A stretch of 11,257 nucleotides of DNA from Dehalococcoidia bacterium (GTDB lineage Bacteria > Chloroflexota > Dehalococcoidia > SAR202 > UBA11138): positions 1 through 11,257 of the forward strand of contig JAAXHZ010000189.1 in the NCBI GenBank assembly GCA_012270625.1, written 5' to 3'. The notes below the pieces were generated by a model. It made no database searches. It saw nothing but the letters and a program-made list of their open reading frames with translations, and had not been told where the DNA came from. Both the position numbers and the translations under genes were made by a program. Shown here piece after piece: positions 1 to 5,109 of this stretch (position 1 is its first letter; the number at the start of each line of letters is the position of its first letter).

Positions 1-461
1 TTGACCGGGCATCCGAGTCCCTCGACCAGGCCGTCGCGAAGTGTGCTGTCGCCCATGCGCAGACCGTCGAACCTGACGCTCGGATCGAGCATGAACGGAG
101 CCTGTGTCATGTTCTCGGCGCCTCCGGCGACCGCGATGTCCACCTCTCCGGTTCGGATGAGCTGGGCAGCCATGTTGATCGCCTCAAGCCCTGACGAGCA
201 CTGCCTGTTGACGGCGATGGTGGGGGTCTCCTCGGGGATTCCGGCGTTGAGCGAGGACAGCCGCGCGGCGTACCCCGCCTCCTGCGCCTGGAGCGCGTTT
301 CCGATCACCACCTCTTCGACCATGTGCGGCGACACCCCGGCGCGTTCGAGAGCGGCCTTGATCGCCGCGGCTCCGAGGTCGGGGGCCGCTACGTCCTTGA
401 ACGCTCCACCGAACCTTCCCATTGGTGTTCTCGCGCCGCTGACGATTACCGCGTTCTGCAT
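1..461 (-). CDS. Thiolase (acetyl-CoA C-acetyltransferase family), N-terminal part
   Basis: This is a 5' fragment of 153 complete codons that leaves the window at base 1; full-length thiolases have about 390-400 residues. Thiolases join or cleave acyl-CoA and acetyl-CoA by a Claisen reaction in beta-oxidation or acetoacetyl-CoA metabolism in the cytoplasm. The family fingerprints are visible. There is an N-terminal ARTPMGRFGGAF (residues 10-21). The nucleophilic Cys88 lies in NRQCSSGLEA. An AGGAENM segment (112-118) corresponds to the usual AGG-x-E-x-M motif. The C-terminal Cys and His catalytic residues lie outside the window. The start is the ATG at 461-459, preceded at 468-474 by an AAGGAGA ribosome binding site six bases upstream. 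The gene diverges from the sugar operon at 865. The exact acyl-chain specificity cannot be told from this half. Confidence 0.95.
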   Translation of the reverse strand, partial: MQNAVIVSGARTPMGRFGGAFKDVAAPDLGAAAIKAALERAGVSPHMVEEVVIGNALQAQEAGYAARLSSLNAGIPEETPTIAVNRQCSSGLEAINMAAQLIRTGEVDIAVAGGAENMTQAPFMLDPSVRFDGLRMGDSTLRDGLVEGLGCPV

Positions 462-499
462 CACGTATCTCCTTGTGGGTTTAGCTGCTGATTTGCCCG

Positions 500-505
500 A
501 TTATA
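500..505 (-). promoter_or_regulatory. -10 box of the thiolase gene promoter
   Basis: On the minus strand this reads TATAAT, a perfect consensus -10 hexamer, about 39 bases upstream of the thiolase ATG. This would give a leader of about 30 bases containing the AAGGAGA site. The matching -35 is poor: the best hexamer at 18-base spacing is TCTCCA. The call therefore rests on the -10 and its position. Confidence 0.4.
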
Positions 506-572
506 CGCCTTTTGAGAAGTGAGTGGAGAGAGGACTAGTTCCGAGTCTGTGTCAGGTTGGCAGGTAGGGATT

Positions 573-633
573 TCACCCTCACCCCCGTATCAAGTACAGG
601 GCAGGCTCCGGCCCTCTCTCAGAGGGAGAGGGG
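573..633. repeat. Composite intergenic hairpin repeat
   Basis: The element starts TCACCCTCACCC. It continues with a 35-base segment (581-615) that recurs at 3385-3419 with 29 of 35 matches, and ends in an inverted repeat CCCTCTC (612-618) / GAGAGGG (626-632) with a 7-base loop. The first segment also folds, as CCCC-GTA facing TAC-A-GGG around 583-601. It lies in a non-coding gap, as expected of a dispersed REP/MITE-like element. I infer the repeat class from the two copies and the folding; copy number in the genome is unknown. Confidence 0.6.
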
Positions 634-645
634 CGCTTCTCTCGG

Positions 646-674
646 TTGCAAAGCGACAGGGGGTACGGTATAAA
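646..674 (+). promoter_or_regulatory. Possible sigma70-type promoter for the sugar operon
   Basis: TTGCAA (646-651, four of six to TTGACA) is separated by exactly 17 bases from TATAAA (669-674, five of six to TATAAT). It lies just after the hairpin repeat. Transcription would start near 681 and give a leader of about 180 bases before the first SDR gene at 865. No operator could be recognised in the leader. Confidence 0.35.
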
Positions 675-862
675 TGCGTCGGCCAAATCATGTCCCGCAC
701 TCCGATCGGGTCGATTGGATTTGTATGTCCAGCTTTAAGCTGGCGGCTGGAGAGTGTTTACATGAGAGCAGCCCGGATCAGCGCGCCGAAAACGTCAAAG
801 CAGCCTGCGACATGTACGAGAATATAGAAGACAGCGTGGTCAAGGTGGTGATGGGAGTGTAG
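674..862 (+). pseudogene. Short ORF, possible 3' remnant of a dehydrogenase gene
   Basis: This is a 62-codon ORF that ends two bases before the ATG of the first SDR gene. Its last residues, DMYENIEDSVVKVVMGV, resemble the way many zinc-type (MDR) alcohol dehydrogenases finish (helix, then KVVL). The first half resembles nothing I know. The ATG at 674 overlaps the putative -10 box and has no ribosome binding site, so it is probably not a true start. It could be the scar of a deleted dehydrogenase gene, or chance coding-like sequence. The call is weak. Confidence 0.2.
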
Positions 863-864
863 AT

Positions 865-1680
865 ATGGGTACATTCGACGGCAAGGCAGTGATCGTCACG
901 GGCGGGGCTCTCGGCATCGGGAGGGCCACGGCAATCGAGTTTGCGAAAGAGGGCGCCAGCGTCGTAGTCGCGGACGTTAACGAGGAAGCGGGACGCGCGG
1001 TTGAGTCCGAGCTGAACAGCCACGGACCGGGCGGTCTGCTAGTCCTCGCTGACGTTGGGCGCATGAGCGAGTGCAGTCGCGTAGTCGCTGAGACGGCTGA
1101 GACCTTCGGCGGCGTGGACGTGCTGTTCAACAACGTCGGCATCCAGTCGCCCAACTCGTACCGGAACGTCGAGGATACTCCGGAGGAGATGTGGGATCGA
1201 ATCCTGGACGTAAACCTCAAGAGTTGCTACATGATGTCGAAGTTCGCCATACCTGAAATGCGCAAGAGGGGCGGCGGCGCGATTATCAACACCGCGAGCG
1301 TTCAGGGCCTCCAGTCGCAGAAGCTGGTTCCCGCCTACGCGGCGAGCAAGGGCGGCATACTGTCCCTGACGCGCCAGATGGCGCTCGATTACGCGGAGGA
1401 GAACATCCGCGTGCTCGCGGTCTGTCCCGGTACCATCGACACCGAGCTGGTGCGGACGGTCGCGCGCATGGAAGAGGGCGACCCCGACGAGCTCATCGCT
1501 GAGTGGGGCAAGGGGCATCCCATAGGCCGGGTTGGCCAGGGAGTGGACATCGCCAACGTAGTGCTGTTTCTGGCCAGTGAGAAGGCCAGCTTCATGACAG
1601 GCGAGCACGTCAACGTGGATGGTGGATTCATGGCACTCGGAGCATGGGCCTCGGGGGCTGGCGCAGCGGCGCAGGAGTAG
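865..1680 (+). CDS. SDR-family NAD(P)-dependent oxidoreductase (first)
   Basis: A classical short-chain dehydrogenase/reductase of 271 residues, a little longer than the usual 250 because of an Ala/Gly-rich tail (about 257-271). The Rossmann glycine motif is TGGALGIG (12-19). Asp37 at the end of the second beta strand favours NAD over NADP. The structural motif is NNVG (89-92, normally NNAG). The tetrad is complete: Asn117, Ser145, Tyr158 and Lys162, with the normal spacing, and a PG pair follows at 188-189. The ATG at 865 has GGGAG at 853-857, seven bases upstream. It is the first gene of a four-gene operon with a lactonase-like and an epimerase-like protein, so I infer oxidation of a sugar or sugar-derived alcohol. 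The substrate cannot be named from sequence. Confidence 0.93.
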   Translation: MGTFDGKAVIVTGGALGIGRATAIEFAKEGASVVVADVNEEAGRAVESELNSHGPGGLLVLADVGRMSECSRVVAETAETFGGVDVLFNNVGIQSPNSYRNVEDTPEEMWDRILDVNLKSCYMMSKFAIPEMRKRGGGAIINTASVQGLQSQKLVPAYAASKGGILSLTRQMALDYAEENIRVLAVCPGTIDTELVRTVARMEEGDPDELIAEWGKGHPIGRVGQGVDIANVVLFLASEKASFMTGEHVNVDGGFMALGAWASGAGAAAQE

Positions 1681-1738
1681 TCTTCTACCAGAGCCATCCG
1701 ACCGGGCCAGATCTAATGCTGTCGTGAGGAGGTGGAAT

Positions 1739-2512
1739 ATGGAGGGTAAAGTAGCCATTGTCACTGGCGGCGCAGGGGGTCTGGGGTCGGAGATCTGCCG
1801 AAAATTCTCGTCGCGTGGCGCGGCTGTATGTGTGGCCGACGTGAACGCCGAAGCGGCGTCGGAAGTGGCTCTGTCGATCGACGCTGACGGCAGCCGCGCA
1901 ATCGCGGTGCAGGTCGAAGTGACCGACGAGGACTCGGTGATCGCCGCTGTCAGGACTGTCGTGAACGACCTCGGACGTGTGGACTATCTGGTGCATTGCG
2001 CTGGAACGAACATCAAGTCGCCGGTTCTCGAAATGTCGCTCGATCAGTGGAACCTCTCGCTGGAAGCGCACCTGACGGGAGCGTTCCTGTTCTGCCGAGA
2101 GGCTGGCAGGCGAATGGTGGAACAGGGAGACGGAGGCAGCGTCGTGCTGATGTCGTCGGTAGCCGCAACTGCCCCTGTTCCCGAACGTGGAGCGTACGGC
2201 CCGGCGAAGGCGGCGCTAATCAACTTCGCCGGACAGCTTGGCCTAGAATGGGCCAGGTACGGAATCAACGTCAACGCGGTCTGCCCCGGCGTAGCGGTAA
2301 CGCCCATGACTGAGATGGTGTACAGCAGAGAGCCTGAGCTGCGCGAGCAGAGATTGAAACGGTTCCCGATCAAGCGCGAAGTGCTGCCTGAGGAGGTCGC
2401 TGACCTCGTGCTGTTCCTGTGCAGCGACGAAGCCCGCTACATCAATGGTGTCGGCATTCCCATAGACGGCGGCTTCCTAAACTCGGGGTTCTACCAGGAT
2501 CCGGGGACTTGA
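1739..2512 (+). CDS. SDR-family NAD(P)-dependent oxidoreductase (second)
   Basis: A classical SDR of 257 residues, standard length. The coenzyme motif is TGGAGGLG (9-16) and Asp34 suggests NAD. The NNAG position reads HCAG (86-89). The catalytic Ser140, Tyr153 and Lys157 are present with regular spacing. The residue aligning with the tetrad Asn is His111 (EAHLTG), a variant also known from some SDRs such as the MFE-2 dehydrogenase unit. The frame is open back to an ATG at 1619 inside the first SDR gene. I chose 1739 because AGGAGGTGG sits at 1727-1735 and the glycine motif then falls at the normal distance from the N-terminus. It lies 58 bases after the first SDR gene. The two SDRs are clearly diverged paralogues, not a recent duplication, and may catalyse successive steps. 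Confidence 0.93.
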   Translation: MEGKVAIVTGGAGGLGSEICRKFSSRGAAVCVADVNAEAASEVALSIDADGSRAIAVQVEVTDEDSVIAAVRTVVNDLGRVDYLVHCAGTNIKSPVLEMSLDQWNLSLEAHLTGAFLFCREAGRRMVEQGDGGSVVLMSSVAATAPVPERGAYGPAKAALINFAGQLGLEWARYGINVNAVCPGVAVTPMTEMVYSREPELREQRLKRFPIKREVLPEEVADLVLFLCSDEARYINGVGIPIDGGFLNSGFYQDPGT

Positions 2513-2543
2513 GACGCTTGCGAGTCCACTCGGAGGAACACAC

Positions 2544-3425
2544 ATGGCGATCCTGAACAACGATACTGACGTATCCGTACTCGTGGACGGACTCGACCAC
2601 GTCGAGGGAATCGCCTGGGGACTGGACGGGTACTGTTACGCCGGAGGAGAGGCGGGCCAGATCTATCGGATCGACATAGAGCGCAAGGAGGCCGTGCAGA
2701 TCGCCGACACCGGCGGATTCATACTCGGTCTGGCCCTCGACGCGCACAATAACGTCTATGCCTGCGACACTGGCAATAGAGCCGTGATGAAGATTGCTCC
2801 AGGTGGAGACGTGACGACGTACACCACCGGCGCGCCGGACGAGCCGTTCAACACTCCAAACTATCCGGCGTTCGACGCCGACGGCAACCTGTACGTGTGC
2901 GACTCAGGCGATTGGCGGTCCGACGACGGCAAGATATACAGAGTCAGGCCCAGAGGTGAGACGGAGGTCTGGAATCGGTCGCTGTGCGAATTCCCAAATG
3001 GCCTCTGTGTAGGCATAGATGGTACGAGCCTGTTCGTCGCGATGAGCCTGAATCCTCCCAGGATTTCCGAGATCGAAATAGCGTCCGACGGCTCCGCGGG
3101 AGATGCGCGAACGGTCGTCGAGATCCCAGGTACTGTGCCGGACGGTGTGGCGTTCGACACAGACGGCAACCTGTACATCGCCTGTTACCGCCCAGACCGC
3201 ATCTACCGCTACAGCAGGTCGGGCAAGCTCGAGGCGCTCGCGGACGACTTCGAGGGCACCATAATCGCCGCGCCGACCAACATCGCCTTCTGTGGAGCCG
3301 AGCGCGACGTTCTGTTGAGCGCGAACCTGGGCCGCTGGCATATTACGCGGTACGAAGCGGGCGCGAAAGGCGTCTCGCTGCACTACCCCCGCATCAAGCG
3401 CGGGGCAGGCTCCGACCTTGGATAG
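2544..3425 (+). CDS. SMP-30/gluconolactonase/LRE-family beta-propeller
   Basis: A protein of 293 residues in the six-bladed SMP-30 family, whose members are metal-dependent lactonases that open sugar lactones to aldonic acids. Repeated blade strands of the type AFDADGNLYVCD (109-120) and AFDTDGNLYIAC (203-214) are clear. The likely divalent-metal ligands are Glu21 (VEGIAW), Asn106 (PNYPAFD), Asn152 (FPNGL) and Asp200 (PDGVAFD). There is no signal peptide, so it is cytoplasmic. The start ATG has GGAGGA at 2532-2537. It follows the second SDR by 31 bases and precedes the epimerase-like gene by 30, fitting a dehydrogenase-lactonase pair. The last 13 residues (from Tyr281) are encoded by a copy of the hairpin repeat found at 581-615, so the native C-terminus may have been replaced or extended. 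The lactone substrate is unknown. Confidence 0.88.
   Translation: MAILNNDTDVSVLVDGLDHVEGIAWGLDGYCYAGGEAGQIYRIDIERKEAVQIADTGGFILGLALDAHNNVYACDTGNRAVMKIAPGGDVTTYTTGAPDEPFNTPNYPAFDADGNLYVCDSGDWRSDDGKIYRVRPRGETEVWNRSLCEFPNGLCVGIDGTSLFVAMSLNPPRISEIEIASDGSAGDARTVVEIPGTVPDGVAFDTDGNLYIACYRPDRIYRYSRSGKLEALADDFEGTIIAAPTNIAFCGAERDVLLSANLGRWHITRYEAGAKGVSLHYPRIKRGAGSDLG
3385..3419. repeat. Second copy of the 35-base hairpin repeat, inside a coding region
   Basis: This segment matches 581-615 at 29 of 35 positions. It contains the stem CCCCGC / GCGGGG (3387-3392 and 3400-3405) around a 7-base loop. Where the first copy has a T-A pair in the stem, this one has C-G, a compensatory change that argues for selected or mechanistically required base pairing. 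It encodes the end of the SMP-30 protein (residues 281-292) and lies within the operon, before the next gene. Confidence 0.6.
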
Positions 3426-3455
3426 CACACAGCCCGGCTTTCGGGAGACGTGAAC

Positions 3456-4544
3456 ATGACCCAGTACCAGATCGAGCGCAACCACGGATGCCGTGTTTCA
3501 GACGCCTGGACCTTTCGGGGCCTCAAGACGGCCGTAATCGAGAACGAGCTGCTGAGAGTAGTGGTACTGATCGACAAGGGCGCCGACATCTACCAGCTCG
3601 TACACAAGCCCACGGACACGGACTTCCTGTGGCGCTCGCCCTGGGGAGTACGCGACCCATCCGTTCGTATGCCGACAACAGGCTCAGGCGAGGGCGTATG
3701 GATGGACGTCTATGAAGGCGGCTGGCAGACTGTGCTGCCGGGCGGCGGATTCCCCACGCAGTACATGGGCGCCGACATGGGCCTGCACGCCGAGGTCAAC
3801 ACGGTGCCGTGGGACGCGGCGATCATCGAGGACACGCTCGAAGTCGTCTCGATGCGCTTCTGGGTGCGCGCGGCCCGCACGCCATTCTTTTTCGAAAAGA
3901 CCCTGACGCTGCGCGCCGGCTCGCCTGTCCTCGAGATCGAGGCGCGTCTTACGAACGAGGGCGAGGAGCCTGTCCACTGTGTATGGGGAGAGCACATCGC
4001 GCTGGGAGCGCCCTTTCTCAGCGAGGACTGCGTCATCGACCTGCCTGGCGGCACTCTCATGAACGAGGAGCTGGACGACTGGCACCCGAACAACAGGCTC
4101 AAAGCCGGATTCAAGGGACAGTGGCCCATGTCTCAGCTCAAGGACGGCGCGCCAAGGGACCTGAGCAGGATTCCTCCCAAGAGCTTCCGGTCGTACGACA
4201 TGTCATACGTCGCGGACATGCCGGACGGCTGGTACGCCGTGACCAACCAGAAGACTGGAGTGGGCTTCGGATTCCGCTACCCTACGGACGTGTTCAAGTA
4301 CCTGTGGTACTGGCACTCGTTCGGCGGCGGATTCGGATATCCCTGGTACGGACGCACCTACAACGTGGGCCTGGAGCCGTTCACGAGCTACGGCAACGGC
4401 GGACTGGCGGGAGCAGTGGAGAACGGGACTGCGATGCTGGTGCAGCCCGGCCAGACGGTGGAGACGTCCCAGCGAGCCGTGGCGTTCAGCGGCGCAAATC
4501 GAGTGGCATCAATCTCCCCGGACGGCGAAGTAACCCTGGCCTAG
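3456..4544 (+). CDS. DUF4432 / aldose 1-epimerase-like protein
   Basis: A protein of 362 residues with the look of the galactose-mutarotase-like beta-sandwich superfamily, most like DUF4432. Landmarks are an early DKGADIYQLVH strand (40-50), LPGGGFPTQYMGADMG (94-109) leading to GLHAEV with His111, then WGEHIALG with Glu179-His180, and a late NVGLEPFTSYG with Glu307. Family members bind free sugars and are thought to interconvert anomers. No signal peptide is seen. A GTG at 3450 is also in frame, but GGGAG (3443-3447) is only two bases from it and eight from the ATG at 3456, so I take 3456. It is the last gene of the operon, 30 bases after the SMP-30 gene, and is followed by a strong hairpin one base after its stop. 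An anomer-supplying role ahead of the dehydrogenase and lactonase is an inference. Confidence 0.82.
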   Translation: MTQYQIERNHGCRVSDAWTFRGLKTAVIENELLRVVVLIDKGADIYQLVHKPTDTDFLWRSPWGVRDPSVRMPTTGSGEGVWMDVYEGGWQTVLPGGGFPTQYMGADMGLHAEVNTVPWDAAIIEDTLEVVSMRFWVRAARTPFFFEKTLTLRAGSPVLEIEARLTNEGEEPVHCVWGEHIALGAPFLSEDCVIDLPGGTLMNEELDDWHPNNRLKAGFKGQWPMSQLKDGAPRDLSRIPPKSFRSYDMSYVADMPDGWYAVTNQKTGVGFGFRYPTDVFKYLWYWHSFGGGFGYPWYGRTYNVGLEPFTSYGNGGLAGAVENGTAMLVQPGQTVETSQRAVAFSGANRVASISPDGEVTLA

Positions 4545-4545
4545 A

Positions 4546-4600
4546 GGGTGGAGCCTATCCCTAGTCAGCAGGTGTCCTCTACGTGAGCATAGCTCCACCC
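4546..4600 (+). terminator. Large hairpin at the end of the sugar operon
   Basis: GGGTGGAGC (4546-4554) pairs perfectly with GCTCCACCC (4592-4600). The stem continues TAT (4556-4558) with ATA (4589-4591) after one bulged C. The loop is 30 bases. It begins one base after the stop codon of the DUF4432 gene. There is no T-tract, so it may stabilise the 3' end or act with the next hairpin instead of being a simple intrinsic terminator. Confidence 0.45.
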
Positions 4601-4630
4601 CTGGATACCGACCTTCGCTGGTATGACGAA
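4601..4630. repeat. Degenerate REP-like hairpin repeat
   Basis: ATACC (4605-4609) faces GGTAT (4620-4624) with the loop side GACCTTCGCT. Read in one frame it gives WIPTFAGMTK, which is very close to the translated signature of a widespread bacterial intergenic repeat (WIPAFAGMT type). Two central stem positions are mismatched or wobble, suggesting an ageing copy. It abuts the large hairpin to its left. Confidence 0.5.
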
Positions 4631-4711
4631 ATAGCGGTCTGTACCGATCCGGAGCAGGTTTCAGGGCGAGCGTGAGATTGACATAATCAGGGATAGGTGG
4701 TACGTATAAGT

Positions 4712-4735
4712 GAGCCTGTTGAACCACACAGGCTC
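4712..4735. other. Perfect 8-bp hairpin in the intergenic region
   Basis: GAGCCTGT (4712-4719) and ACAGGCTC (4728-4735) form an uninterrupted stem with an 8-base loop (TGAACCAC). TTGACA lies 28 bases upstream, so this may be the 5' structure of a leader RNA. No T-tract follows (TGGGGGC), which speaks against an intrinsic terminator. Function is unknown. Confidence 0.35.
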
Positions 4736-5109
4736 TGGGGGCAACCAACACGGGGAAATGGGCTGCGGTAGTGTATCCTCCGAATGTACTGCGCTGGGAC
4801 GAAAGTCATCTCAATACGCGGCCATTTGTTAGCGATACCACAACTCTGTAGGTCACTGACTTATGGTTGCACGAACAGCTGTGAAGGAAAGGTAGAGGCA
4901 GGAAGCTGTCCAGGCGCGCGTCAGAAAGTCGCGAAGTGACCCTGGAAGAGTTGGATGTCGGCAGCACTTGGATGAACACCCCTAACCGGTAGCGGAGTCG
5001 CTTCGCTTTCCCATCAGTTCCCGGTCAGTGGGAAACCAGTTCTCCTATGCCCGCGAGAGCAGGTAAAGCGTCAGTCCAGTAACAGTGTGCGTAAGGTGAG
5101 GAGGATGTG

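Larger units (their letters stand above)
4545..5109. other. 565-base intergenic region without a recognisable gene
   Basis: After the two operon-end hairpins there is no convincing ORF with a ribosome binding site. I see a hairpin at 4712-4735, an inverted repeat TTTCCCA (5007-5013) / TGGGAAA (5029-5035) with a 15-base loop, and an isolated perfect TTGACA (4678-4683) whose best -10 candidates are either weak at 17 bases (TACGTA) or too far (TATAAG, 21 bases). The promoter of the transporter operon should lie here but I cannot place it. A minus-strand ORF overlapping 4509-4751 is explained by the repeat and has no family resemblance. Confidence 0.5.

Noticed and set aside
1..522. Plus-strand ORF of 173 codons at the left edge
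   Set aside because: It is the antisense of the thiolase gene, whose minus-strand translation carries the family motifs and a good ribosome binding site.
1619..1738. Longer start for the second SDR gene
   Set aside because: It would overlap the end of the first SDR and add 40 residues before the Rossmann motif, while AGGAGGTGG marks the ATG at 1739.
1039..1764. Minus-strand ORF of 241 codons across the two SDR genes
   Set aside because: It is a GC-rich shadow frame; both overlapping plus-strand genes have complete SDR motifs.
3450..3455. GTG start for the DUF4432 gene
   Set aside because: GGGAG is only two bases away from it; the ATG six bases on has correct spacing.
4509..4751. Minus-strand ORF of 80 codons in the intergenic region
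   Set aside because: It runs through the hairpins and the REP-like repeat, has no ribosome binding site and no family resemblance.
4909..4946. TCCAGG / CCTGGA inverted repeat
   Set aside because: A six-base stem with a 26-base spacer is expected by chance in a region of this size.
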